Made by a program: the position numbers and the translations under genes. Below, one piece after another: positions 7,336 through 14,948 of a DNA stretch of 64,000 nucleotides. The notes under the pieces are model-generated. The model was not told where the DNA came from, ran no database searches, and worked only from the letters and a program-made list of their open reading frames with translations. The stretch's first letter is position 1; every line of letters begins with the position of its first letter. The DNA is from Chloroflexota bacterium. GTDB taxonomy: Bacteria > Chloroflexota > Anaerolineae > Anaerolineales > Villigracilaceae. The stretch covers positions 55,870 through 119,869 of the forward strand of contig VGNE01000003.1 in the NCBI GenBank assembly GCA_016866215.1. Reading direction: 5' to 3'.

Positions 7336-8463
7336 ATGAACTCACGTTTAATATCCATGATCCGCAAGGAATTCATCCAGATCTTCCGCGACGTGCGGAC
7401 GCTGGCCATGATCCTGGTCATCCCGATCATGCAGTTGTTCCTGCTCGGGTATTCGGCCACGAACGATGTGCGCAACATCCCGCTTGCAGTTTTGGACCAG
7501 AGCCGCAGCGCCGAATCCCGCGCCCTGCTGGATGCCTACCGCGCCGCGGATTACTTCCGCATCGCCTATAGCGTTGATTCAGAGGCAGAGATCGAAACGC
7601 TCATTGCGTCAGGCGACGCGCGCGCCGCAGTCATCATCCCGCCCGATTATGCCCAGCGCCTCAATGACGGTAACGCGCAAGTCGCTTTTATCCTCGATGG
7701 CTCGGACCCGACCTCCGCATCCACCGCGCTGTCTGCGGCATTGCTCATCAGCCAGGCGCATTCCACGGAAATCCTCACCCAGCGTTTTTCGCGCAGCGGT
7801 TCGACCCTGCGCGTACAGCCGCCCGTTCAAGTCCGCACGACGGTTTGGTACAACCCCGATATGATCAGCGCCCATTTCATGATTCCCGGCGTGATCGGCA
7901 TGATCCTGTATGCCATCGCCGCCATCCTCACCGCCACATCGGTTGTGCGCGAGCGCGAGCGCGGCACCATCGAACAACTCATCGTCACGCCGATCCGTTC
8001 GTGGGAATTGATCGTCGGCAAACTCATGCCTTACGTCATCCTCGGCTTTTTCAACACCATCGAAGTGCTGGCAGTGGGGCACTGGTGGTTCGGGATGCCG
8101 ATTCGCGGCGACCTCGGGCTCATTCTCATCCTTTCCATTGTCTTCCTTATCACCGGACTTGGCATCGGACTGTTCGCCTCCACCATTGCAAACACCCAGC
8201 AGGAAGCCATGCTCGCCGTGTGGATGACCCTCCTGCCGAGCATCTTCCTTTCCGGTTTCTTCTTTCCGCTGGAAGCCATGCCTGCATTTCTGCGCTGGCT
8301 TTCCTATCTCATGCCGCTGCGGTATTACCTCGTTATTATCCGCTCGCTGTTGCTCAAAGGCGTCGGGCTCGACATGATCCAATTTGATGTCCTCGCCATG
8401 ACCCTTTTTGCAGTCAGCATCATGACCGCCGCAGCGCTTCGATTTAGAAAACGATTGGATTAA
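7336..8463 (+). CDS. ABC-2 type exporter permease, YbhS/YbhR-like
   Basis: 375 residues. One N-terminal membrane helix (about 21-42), a large extracytoplasmic domain to about residue 175, then five more membrane helices. The cytoplasmic loop VVRERERGTIEQLIVTPIRSWELIVGK (about 200-226) is the hallmark of ABC-2 permeases that contact the ATPase. With the HlyD-like protein and two ATPases downstream it should form an efflux pump for an unknown hydrophobic or cationic compound. E. coli ybhGFSR has two permeases; only one is found here, so it may act as a homodimer. CAAGGAGACCGC precedes the ATG. Confidence 0.88.
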   Translation: MNSRLISMIRKEFIQIFRDVRTLAMILVIPIMQLFLLGYSATNDVRNIPLAVLDQSRSAESRALLDAYRAADYFRIAYSVDSEAEIETLIASGDARAAVIIPPDYAQRLNDGNAQVAFILDGSDPTSASTALSAALLISQAHSTEILTQRFSRSGSTLRVQPPVQVRTTVWYNPDMISAHFMIPGVIGMILYAIAAILTATSVVRERERGTIEQLIVTPIRSWELIVGKLMPYVILGFFNTIEVLAVGHWWFGMPIRGDLGLILILSIVFLITGLGIGLFASTIANTQQEAMLAVWMTLLPSIFLSGFFFPLEAMPAFLRWLSYLMPLRYYLVIIRSLLLKGVGLDMIQFDVLAMTLFAVSIMTAAALRFRKRLD

Positions 8464-8517
8464 CGCGTAATAGGCGTTCTCCAACGCCGACATTGCGCTA
8501 GAGAGCGCAATCTACGC
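8463..8517 (-). repeat. Double-hairpin repeat G, copy 1
   Basis: Two adjacent hairpins, GGCGTT..AACGCC type and TTGCGCTCTCTAGCGCAA type. A second copy in the opposite orientation is at 22311-22364. It begins right after the permease stop codon. Confidence 0.85.
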
Positions 8518-8529
8518 AATATTTTCCAC

Positions 8530-8544
8530 GAGATTTCAAATCTC
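8530..8544. repeat. Short palindrome before the HlyD-like gene
   Basis: GAGATTTCAAATCTC, perfect seven-base arms, between repeat G and the ribosome binding site AGAGGAG of the HlyD-like gene. Confidence 0.7.
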
Positions 8545-8557
8545 AGAGGAGTACCCC

Positions 8558-9859
8558 ATGAATCACAAACGCCCTCCAATACCCGCCATCGTTTTGCTCG
8601 TGCTGGTCATTGCGTTCAGCGCCTATTTTATCGTCACGCAAACCGCAGATGACCAAAACGGCATCCTGACGGCCTCCGGCGCCATCGAAGCGACCCAGGT
8701 CAACGTTGCGCCCGAACTTGCCGGCAAAGTGACGGAAGTCCTTGTTGAAGAAGGTCAATCCGTTTCGACGAACGACCCGCTTCTTCGCCTCGACCCAAGC
8801 CTGCTGGCTGCCCAACGAGCCGCCGCCTCCGCCCAGGTTGACTCTGCCAACGCCACCCTCGCCTCCGCGCAAACCAAATATGCCCAAACGCTCGAGGCCG
8901 CCCTTGCCGCCCAAGCCGCGCAGCGCGCCCAAAACTGGCGCATAACTACCCCCGGCGAATTTGACCAGCCCAACTGGTACATCGAAGAGACCGCTCAAAT
9001 CGCCGCCGCCCAAACCGAACTGGACGCCGCCCAAGCCGCCATTGATGAAGCGGCAACTTATCTTGATACCGTCATCAATGACCTGGACAACGCGGAATTC
9101 GTCAACGCCGGGAAGAGACTCGCCGAAGCCCGCATTGCCTTCCTCGTCGCAAAGGATGTCAAAGCCCAGGCTGGGAGTGCCTCCCAAAGCGGCGGTTTGA
9201 GCGATGCCGCAGATGATTATTACGATATTGCATCCGACGAACTGGACAATGCGCAGGAAGAATATAACGACCTGCTCGATACAGACGTTGCCGAAGATAT
9301 CGAATACGCGCGCGGACGAGTCTTTGTAGCCCAGCAGCGCTATGACGCCGCCTATGCCCGCCTGCTTGCCCTGCAAACAGGCGCGGATTCTCCCGCAGTC
9401 ATCGCCGCTGCGAAGGCAGTGGATCAGGCGCAGATGGCCGTCACGCAGGCAGAAGCAAACCTCGGCTTGATCGACGCGCAGATCGCCAAACTCACTATCA
9501 ACGCGCCGATGGACGGTGTCATCCTCACTCGCAATGTCGAGCCCGGTGAATACCTCCAGCCTGGCGCGGTGGCGCTCAAACTCGCGGACTTGACCAATCT
9601 CACCATCACCGTCTACGTTCCCGAAGACCGCTATGGCGAGATCTCGCTTGGGCAATCCGCCAAAGTGAGCGTGGATTCCTTCCCCGGCGAAATCTTCACC
9701 GCCATCGTCATTCAAATTGCGGACAAAGCCGAATTCACCCCGCGCAATGTGCAAACTGTGGAAGGACGCTCCAGCACGGTCTTTGCCATCAAACTGAAAG
9801 TGGAAAATCCCGAAGGCAAGTTGAAGATCGGCATGCCGGCGGATGTGGTGTTCAAATAA
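8558..9859 (+). CDS. HlyD/YbhG-family membrane fusion protein
   Basis: 433 residues. An N-terminal membrane anchor (about 8-28) is followed by the first half of a barrel-sandwich (lipoyl-like) domain, GAIEATQVNVAPELAGKVTE to LLRLD (about 41-80), a long Ala/Gln-rich coiled coil (about 85-315), and the second half with INAPMDGVILTRNVEPGEYL (about 316-335), then a beta-barrel. It would couple the ABC exporter to the cell surface. The coiled coil is unusually long and interrupted by an acidic segment (about 215-250). Part of the permease-HlyD-DUF385-ATPase-ATPase gene string; repeat C lies between it and the next gene. Confidence 0.9.
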   Translation: MNHKRPPIPAIVLLVLVIAFSAYFIVTQTADDQNGILTASGAIEATQVNVAPELAGKVTEVLVEEGQSVSTNDPLLRLDPSLLAAQRAAASAQVDSANATLASAQTKYAQTLEAALAAQAAQRAQNWRITTPGEFDQPNWYIEETAQIAAAQTELDAAQAAIDEAATYLDTVINDLDNAEFVNAGKRLAEARIAFLVAKDVKAQAGSASQSGGLSDAADDYYDIASDELDNAQEEYNDLLDTDVAEDIEYARGRVFVAQQRYDAAYARLLALQTGADSPAVIAAAKAVDQAQMAVTQAEANLGLIDAQIAKLTINAPMDGVILTRNVEPGEYLQPGAVALKLADLTNLTITVYVPEDRYGEISLGQSAKVSVDSFPGEIFTAIVIQIADKAEFTPRNVQTVEGRSSTVFAIKLKVENPEGKLKIGMPADVVFK

Positions 9860-9886
9860 TCAGTGAACAGTAATCGGTCATCAGTG

Positions 9887-9936
9887 GGTGGTCGAGTAGG
9901 GCTGAGCGCTCTTTGCGAAGCCTGTATCGAGACCAC
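9887..9936 (-). repeat. Repeat family C, copy 2
   Basis: Reverse orientation copy of the repeat at 7211, inserted in the gap between the HlyD-like gene and the DUF385 gene. Confidence 0.85.
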
Positions 9937-9959
9937 ATGCCCGGTGAAAAGAGTAAACC

Positions 9960-10439
9960 ATGAACCCTGTGAAATTCAATTGGACGAAAATGAAAAATAT
10001 CCAAAAGATCCATCGCCTGTTGTATGCTATCGGGCTGGGACCTCTCATCGGCAGGATCATTCTCCTTTTGACAACGACAGGTCGAAAGTCAGGTATGAAG
10101 CGGGTGACGCCTCTCCAATATGAAAAGATCGGCGAGGATTATTACGTCGGCGCGGCGCGCGGGATCAAGGCAGATTGGGTGCGAAATATCCAATCATGCC
10201 CGCAGGTCGAAGTTCGCGTGGGTGCGAAACAATTTCAAGGCGTGGCTGAGGTTGTGACCGACCCTTCAAGGTTTGCCGACTTTGTGGAAGTCCGACTCCA
10301 ACGACATCCGTTCATGCTGGGCTTGATCATGGAAAAAGCGCATGGATTGCCGCGCCATCCACGCCGTGAGCAATTGGAAGAATTGGGAAGAACAGAAGCG
10401 TTCGTGATTCTGCACCCGACCAAATTTAGTGAGAATTAA
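9960..10439 (+). CDS. Nitroreductase/deazaflavin-dependent (DUF385, Ddn-like) protein
   Basis: 159 residues. The segment LLTTTGRKSGMKRVTPLQYEKIGEDYYVGAARG is typical of the Ddn/DUF385 split-barrel family that binds F420 or flavin cofactors, and W-V-R-N (about 77-80) is the usual WYRNL-like motif. Substrate unknown. It sits inside the exporter gene string, two bases before the first ATPase gene, so it may modify or reduce the exported compound (inference). Confidence 0.8.
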   Translation: MNPVKFNWTKMKNIQKIHRLLYAIGLGPLIGRIILLLTTTGRKSGMKRVTPLQYEKIGEDYYVGAARGIKADWVRNIQSCPQVEVRVGAKQFQGVAEVVTDPSRFADFVEVRLQRHPFMLGLIMEKAHGLPRHPRREQLEELGRTEAFVILHPTKFSEN

Positions 10440-10441
10440 AA

Positions 10442-11404
10442 ATGACCGATACCCTCGTTCAGGCAACTGACCTGCATAAACATTTCGGCAATAACCGCGC
10501 GGTGGATGGAGTCTCCCTGCATATCAAACCCGGCGAAATCTACGGGCTGGTCGGCTCGGATGGCGCGGGCAAAACGACTACCATGCGTTTGCTGGTCGGC
10601 GCATTGCTTCCAAATAAAGGTGAGATTCATGTCTGTGGATACGATGTGTTGAAACAAACCGAACTCGCCCGCTCGCAGATCGGTTATCTCTCGCAGCGCT
10701 TCTCCATGTATGAAGATTTAAGTGTGCTCGAAAACATCCGCTTCTTCGCCGAAGTGCGCGGACTTTCGCAAACCGAATGGCTTCCGCGCTCGATGGAAAT
10801 TCTTGAATTCGTCGGTCTCGCCGATTTCAAAGACCGCCGCGCAGGTCAACTCTCCGGCGGCATGAAACAGAAACTCGGCTTGGCTTCCGCCCTCGTCACC
10901 CGCCCGCGCCTGCTCCTGCTCGACGAACCTACTACCGGCGTTGACCCTGTGACACGGCAGGATTTCTGGCAACTTGTCATCAAACTTGTTTCAATGTCCC
11001 CCTCTCCCTCAGGGAGAGGGGTTAGGGGTGAGGGCGTTAGTGTCCTCATCTCCACCCCCTACATGGACGAAGCCTCGCGCTGTCACCGCGTTGGATTTAT
11101 GAAATTGGGAAAGATCATTGCAGAAGATACCCCCTCCAATTTGCGTGCCCGCCTCAATGGACGCGTGCTGGAACTGCGCGGCAACCCCATCAACACCCTG
11201 CGCCGCATCGCGCACCAGGATGAAGATGTGGAGGATGTCGCCGCCTTTGGCGATAAACTGCACCTGCGCGTGAAGGAAAATGCGGTAAAGAAAGTTATAT
11301 CCCGTTTGACAAAACAAATTAAATCGCAAAACGCAGAATTGATCGAACTCCGCCCCGTCCCGCCCACTCTCGAAGATGTTTTCATTGCCCTCTCCGACAT
11401 TTGA
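10442..11404 (+). CDS. ABC exporter ATPase, equivalent to first half of YbhF, with in-frame repeat insert
   Basis: 320 residues. Walker A GSDGAGKTTT, Q-loop region, signature LSGGMKQKLGLA, and Walker B LLLLDEPTTGVDP are present. The position of the H-loop reads STPYMDEA, so the usual His is Pro; first halves of YbhF-type ATPases also tend to lack it, so catalysis probably depends on the partner. Residues about 186-198 (MSPSPSGRGVRGEG) are encoded by a dispersed REP-like palindrome (10998-11034) inserted in frame between Walker B and the H-loop. Start two bases after the DUF385 stop. Confidence 0.88.
   Translation: MTDTLVQATDLHKHFGNNRAVDGVSLHIKPGEIYGLVGSDGAGKTTTMRLLVGALLPNKGEIHVCGYDVLKQTELARSQIGYLSQRFSMYEDLSVLENIRFFAEVRGLSQTEWLPRSMEILEFVGLADFKDRRAGQLSGGMKQKLGLASALVTRPRLLLLDEPTTGVDPVTRQDFWQLVIKLVSMSPSPSGRGVRGEGVSVLISTPYMDEASRCHRVGFMKLGKIIAEDTPSNLRARLNGRVLELRGNPINTLRRIAHQDEDVEDVAAFGDKLHLRVKENAVKKVISRLTKQIKSQNAELIELRPVPPTLEDVFIALSDI
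10998..11034 (+). repeat. REP-like palindrome D, copy 1, inside an ATPase gene
   Basis: CCCTCTCCCTCAGGGAGAGG followed by GGTTAGGGGTGAGGG. Other copies at 60450-60485 and, partial, 59825-59848, both intergenic. The copy here keeps the reading frame. Confidence 0.85.
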
Positions 11405-11431
11405 CCTTCAACCTTCAACCTGAGACATCTT

Positions 11432-12334
11432 ATGACCCCCATCATCTCCGTTCAAAACCTCACGCGAAAATTCGGTGATTTCGTTGCGGTGGATCACATC
11501 AACTTTGAAGTTCACAAAGGCGAGATCGTCGGCTATCTCGGTCCCAACGGTTCGGGCAAAACCACCACCATCCGCATGCTGCTTGGCTTGCTCAAACCCA
11601 GCGATGGCAAGGCAACGGTCCTCGGTTACGATGTCTTCAAACAAAGCGAAGACATCCGTGCGCGCGTTGGATACATGTCGCAAAAATTCGCCATCTATGA
11701 TGACTTAACGACTCTCGAGAATTTGACATTTTACGGCGGCGTCTATGGGATTAATGACAAAGCCCGCATCGCCCATACCCTGGAGTTGGTCGGACTCAAA
11801 GGGCATGAATCCACCCTAACGAGGGATATGTCCACAGGCTGGCGTCAGCGGCTTTCGCTTGGGATTGCGCTTGTCCACAAGCCGAAATTATTATTTCTCG
11901 ATGAACCCACCTCAGGCGTTGATCCCACCGCCCGCCGCGCTTTCTGGGATTTGATCTATGAACTTGCCGAAGGCGGCGTTACTATTTTAGTCACCACCCA
12001 TTACATGGACGAAGCCGAGTATTGCGAAAGAGTCGGTGTGATGCGCGAGGGAAAATTGCTGGCGATGGATACGCCCACGAATCTAAAACGCACCGTCATC
12101 ACCGGCGATGTGTGGGAAGTCTTCGCGCATCCGCTGGAGCGTGGGCTGGAGATTCTCTCCGCGATGCCGGGCGTGGAACGCGTCGGGTTGGCGGGGGATC
12201 ATTTGCGGGTGATCAGCCAAAGGGTAGGGAAAGAGGCGTTGCAAAACCTGTTAAGCAGAAAAAAGATTCGGGTGGAAAAAATCGAGAGGGGAGAACCAAC
12301 CCTGGAGGATGTTTTCCTGGCGTTGGCTCGATAA
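11432..12334 (+). CDS. ABC exporter ATPase, equivalent to second half of YbhF
   Basis: 300 residues. Walker A GPNGSGKTTT, Walker B LLFLDEPTSGVDP and an intact H-loop VTTHYMDEAEYC are visible. The signature is degenerate, STGWRQRLSLGIAL, as in the second half of E. coli YbhF (LPLGWKQRL from memory). This and the preceding gene therefore look like a YbhF-type dual ATPase split into two genes, expected to work as a heterodimer. Last gene of the exporter string; repeat B follows. Confidence 0.9.
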   Translation: MTPIISVQNLTRKFGDFVAVDHINFEVHKGEIVGYLGPNGSGKTTTIRMLLGLLKPSDGKATVLGYDVFKQSEDIRARVGYMSQKFAIYDDLTTLENLTFYGGVYGINDKARIAHTLELVGLKGHESTLTRDMSTGWRQRLSLGIALVHKPKLLFLDEPTSGVDPTARRAFWDLIYELAEGGVTILVTTHYMDEAEYCERVGVMREGKLLAMDTPTNLKRTVITGDVWEVFAHPLERGLEILSAMPGVERVGLAGDHLRVISQRVGKEALQNLLSRKKIRVEKIERGEPTLEDVFLALAR

Positions 12335-12342
12335 AAAATTAT

Positions 12343-12437
12343 GTCATTGCGAGGAGCGTTCTTGCACTCTGCGACGAAGTAATCCCCAATTAAGTAGGAG
12401 ATTGCTTCGTCGGGAAAAGCGCCCTCCTCGCAATGAC
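12343..12437 (+). repeat. MITE-like palindromic repeat B, copy 1
   Basis: About 95 bases with terminal inverted repeats GTCATTGCGAGGAG / CTCCTCGCAATGAC and an inner arm pair around GACGAAG and CTTCGTC. Lies between two convergent genes. Copies 2 and 3: 29973 (inside wecB) and 61518. Confidence 0.9.
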
Positions 12438-12446
12438 GAGGTAGTT

Positions 12447-12638
12447 TTATTGTTCAGGGGTGACGATGGCCATGATGAGATAGGCAATGATGATGCCAGG
12501 GCCGGCAAGAAAGAAACCAAGCACGAATAACAGGCGTACAACAGTGGGATCTATGTTGAGATAGTCTGCGAAACCTGCGCATACGCCCGCGATCATGCGG
12601 TTGGATTTGCTTCGGGTAAGGGGCTTATAGTCGCTCAT
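12447..12638 (-). CDS. PspC domain small membrane protein
   Basis: 63 residues: LTRSKSNRMIAGVCAGFADYL followed by NIDPTVVRLLFVLGFFLAGPG and a hydrophobic stretch, the typical single PspC domain. PspC proteins are envelope-stress membrane proteins; isolated short versions are frequent and of unsettled function. AAAGGAG lies before the ATG after an A-rich spacer. Repeat B lies just past its stop codon and palindrome A just upstream. Confidence 0.9.
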   Translation of the reverse strand: MSDYKPLTRSKSNRMIAGVCAGFADYLNIDPTVVRLLFVLGFFLAGPGIIIAYLIMAIVTPEQ

Positions 12639-12660
12639 TTTTTTTTACTCCTTTCGTTTT

Positions 12661-12693
12661 AGGTGACAGTCACTTTCGAAGTGACTGTCACCT
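12661..12693. repeat. Palindrome family A, copy 2
   Basis: Perfect palindrome with 15-base arms and a three-base loop; core GTGACAGTCAC as at 231 and 42179, with compensated changes at inner and outer stem positions. Confidence 0.9.
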
Positions 12694-12731
12694 TTATTAC
12701 GCAGAGAAACGAAAAGAGTTGCAAACATGAT

Positions 12732-13091
12732 TTATTTATGTTTTCTGCCCTCAAAATAATTTGCGCCTGCCGCGTAAAGCAGGAACCCTCCCAACATGAT
12801 AAACACCACAGCCTGCAAGCCGAGCCATTTGAATTGCCATAAACCAAAGCCTGTAAATACAACGCCTACCAAACTATAGAATATCGCATTGCGCATATAG
12901 CCTGATGCAACACGTTTGGATTGGAACAAATTGCGTGCGGTGAGCTGTTCTTGTTTGTGTACGTCATCTTCGTGGCGATGTTTGCAGACAAGCACATCGT
13001 CAATGACAGCGGCGCATTCGGTGCATAGTCCTCGCTGACAGTGTTTGCATAGTCCAATGGCGGGTTTATCGGAGTGATAGAAGCAATTCAT
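12732..13091 (-). CDS. B-box-like zinc-binding membrane protein
   Basis: 119 residues. The N terminus holds C3-x2-H6, C15-x2-C18, C23-x2-C26, C36 and H38/H40, the pattern of a B-box-type zinc finger, followed by two hydrophobic segments (about 67-85 and 90-110). Bacterial proteins of this build occur widely without known function. Probably cytoplasmic zinc finger with C-terminal membrane anchor. Confidence 0.75.
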   Translation of the reverse strand: MNCFYHSDKPAIGLCKHCQRGLCTECAAVIDDVLVCKHRHEDDVHKQEQLTARNLFQSKRVASGYMRNAIFYSLVGVVFTGFGLWQFKWLGLQAVVFIMLGGFLLYAAGANYFEGRKHK

Positions 13092-13108
13092 TTTTCATCT
13101 TTCCTCTT

Positions 13109-13170
13109 TGTAACTTGTCTACTTGTCTACTTGTTTACCTCTGTACCTGTGTACCTATCTACTTTTTTAC
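13109..13170 (-). repeat. 8-nt periodic array F, copy 2
   Basis: On the minus strand units such as GTAGATAG, GTACACAG, GTAAACAA, GTAGACAA follow each other. The stop codon TAG of the GyrI-like gene (13159-13161) is in the first unit; orientation equals that gene. Confidence 0.85.
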
Positions 13171-13803
13171 AACTGGATGTCTCAGCACTGTCTTCATTTT
13201 ATCAGGTGCGGCCTTGCGCGGGTCGCTGAGATAGATCTCGTGGTGCTTGCCGTTGGGCCCAACATTATCACGAAGTCCGTTCTCGTTCATGAATTCTTTC
13301 ATTCGTTCTATTGTAGCAGGCTCGGTGGCATACGGTCCGATGTGCATTACTTGAACGCACAGGCCTTCTTCAAAATGGGCCAGTCTCGCTTTGGACAGCA
13401 TTTCACTATCCCCTTTCTTCTTGCGGACTCCTTCACGCGCCTCCTCGAATAACTCTTTGGTGATGACATTGGGCTGCATGATCATCAGCGTATAAAACCA
13501 ATTGTCCTTTACAGTGATGTCGAAGAAACCATCTTCCACCCACCACAGGCCTTCGAGCGCCATGACCGGATAATCAATCGCGTTTGTCTTGCGCTTTTTC
13601 AGCATGAATTTGAGCGTGTATGAAAGTCCATATAAAGCCTGCGTCGCTTCTTGAAAGCCAGGTGATGTTCCAGGGGCTTGTCCCTTTTCAATCGTGCCGT
13701 CAATCATGGCAAATTGCAAGTTGGGCACTTGGACGGTCTCTATCTTTTTGGCTGAGGGTTGATAAAGATGTTTGAATTGCTTTTTGAGGTCAAGTATTTT
13801 CAT
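13159..13803 (-). CDS. GyrI-like small-molecule-binding domain protein
   Basis: About 214 residues from the ATG at 13803, chosen because AAAGGAGATTGAA precedes it; an upstream ATG at 13830 overlaps the previous gene and lacks such a site. The sequence has the YPVMALEGLWWV and GLCVQVMHIGPYATEPATIERMKEF segments typical of GyrI-like/SMBD stand-alone proteins that bind small hydrophobic compounds, including hydrolysing family members. Downstream of, and probably coupled with, the unknown gene at 13820. C terminus ends at an F-type repeat. Confidence 0.8.
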   Translation of the reverse strand: MKILDLKKQFKHLYQPSAKKIETVQVPNLQFAMIDGTIEKGQAPGTSPGFQEATQALYGLSYTLKFMLKKRKTNAIDYPVMALEGLWWVEDGFFDITVKDNWFYTLMIMQPNVITKELFEEAREGVRKKKGDSEMLSKARLAHFEEGLCVQVMHIGPYATEPATIERMKEFMNENGLRDNVGPNGKHHEIYLSDPRKAAPDKMKTVLRHPVVKK

Positions 13804-13819
13804 TTCAATCTCCTTTAAT

Positions 13820-14794
13820 TCATGTTGCATTGGTTCTTTTCAGAATTTGTTGAACGAACAATGTCAGCCCTTTTGACGGGATTTTCTTTTGACCAAAATC
13901 CCAATCTTTCCACGCCGTCCAGATGGATTCGGGGACAAAGCGCCCATCACAATCAGCTTTTGATTCCACAATTTTCAACATTTCCTTGAAGCGTTTATCT
14001 TTCCTTGCCCATTTGAAGTGGCTCAACACGTCAAGCACATGCAGGATGTCGTACCAGAATAGCGGAGCTTTGAGCTTGCGGAAATCCGCGCCCATGAAGA
14101 ACATGTAAGGATGGCGTTCCCTGCTTGTATCCCAGAGCGAGAGCAGGGTTTCCACGCCAATTTTTGCGGACTTGCCTTCCTGCAATTCTGGAATCCCAGC
14201 CAGCGCTTTTAACATCACCAGCGTTGCGTATGGACAAGGGTTATCCTTGCGCCCTGGCCCACGGAATTTCCCCAACTCTGGCGAGACAACACAAGGCCAG
14301 CCGTTATCGCGGACGAGTCCATCAAGGTACTTGATCGCGGTTTGTACGCGCTTGTCATCGCTTAATCCCATTTGGATCAGTGCGGCTACCACGATCGGCG
14401 CATCACATAATGCCCATGCCCATTCATCTTTTCCGCTGCCGCCAAAATGGGATGGGATGTTCATAGTCAGTTGAAATGGCCCTTGTTTGGATTGATGCTC
14501 CATAACTTTATTCACGATTTTCTTTATCGGCGGATCACTAACGCGTAAACCCAAATCCGCGATGAAGGCCAGTTTGTGGAAGGGCTGGCTGGCAGACTTG
14601 TGACTGTTGAGAACTGTTCCAGGCCAGTCCATCAATTCGGTGAGCAGGGATCGGATCTTTGCGTCAGTCAGCATTGCTTTACGCACGGTGATGACTTGCA
14701 TATCTTGTTCCGTTTGGTTGAGCAAATCCAGGCGCGTTCGATATTCGATCCAGGAATCGCCTTGCAGCAGCCATTCGATGTTTTTGTCGTTCAT
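13820..14794 (-). CDS. Unknown helical protein, possible alpha/alpha-toroid
   Basis: 324 residues, no firm family. Repeated helical segments with WAWALCDAPIVVAALIQMG, YLDGLVRDNGWPC and YATLVMLKALAGI resemble the hairpins of prenyltransferase/squalene-cyclase-like toroids. A Cys-rich GPGRKDNPCPYA segment is notable. No signal peptide. AAAGGAAAAC precedes the ATG. Its stop overlaps the ribosome binding region of the GyrI-like gene, so the two are probably cotranscribed. Confidence 0.65.
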   Translation of the reverse strand: MNDKNIEWLLQGDSWIEYRTRLDLLNQTEQDMQVITVRKAMLTDAKIRSLLTELMDWPGTVLNSHKSASQPFHKLAFIADLGLRVSDPPIKKIVNKVMEHQSKQGPFQLTMNIPSHFGGSGKDEWAWALCDAPIVVAALIQMGLSDDKRVQTAIKYLDGLVRDNGWPCVVSPELGKFRGPGRKDNPCPYATLVMLKALAGIPELQEGKSAKIGVETLLSLWDTSRERHPYMFFMGADFRKLKAPLFWYDILHVLDVLSHFKWARKDKRFKEMLKIVESKADCDGRFVPESIWTAWKDWDFGQKKIPSKGLTLFVQQILKRTNAT

Positions 14795-14865
14795 GAATGT
14801 TTTCCTTTTTTAGTTGAAAAACCAAGCCGCATATATGTTGATTATGACATATTTTGGCAGGCAAG

Positions 14866-14948
14866 TATACAAGTAGACAGGTAGACAAGTGTTTGCACCT
14901 GTCTACTTGTTTCCGTGTTTACTTGTTTACGTATTTACCTGTCTACCT
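14866..14948 (-). repeat. 8-nt periodic array F, copy 3, palindromic
   Basis: On the minus strand GTAGACAG, GTAAATAC, GTAAACAA, GTAAACAC, GAAACAAG-type units run first, then the inverse complement CTTGTCTA-type units, so the whole can fold on itself. The last codons and stop of DNA polymerase IV (14927-14950) are inside the array. Confidence 0.85.

Noticed and set aside
7609..8493. 294-codon minus-strand frame
   Set aside because: Antisense shadow of the ABC-2 permease, with a His/Asp-rich composition of no known family.
8543..9754. 403-codon minus-strand frame
   Set aside because: Antisense shadow of the HlyD-like gene; Gly-rich composition results from the Ala/Gln-rich coiled coil on the other strand.
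12309..12530. 73-codon frame with LRRSNPQLSRRLLRREKRPP
   Set aside because: Translation of palindromic repeat B plus antisense of PspC; no start signals.
14866..14948. CRISPR-like repetitive region
   Set aside because: The units are 8 bases, contiguous and degenerate, without spacers of constant size and without cas genes.
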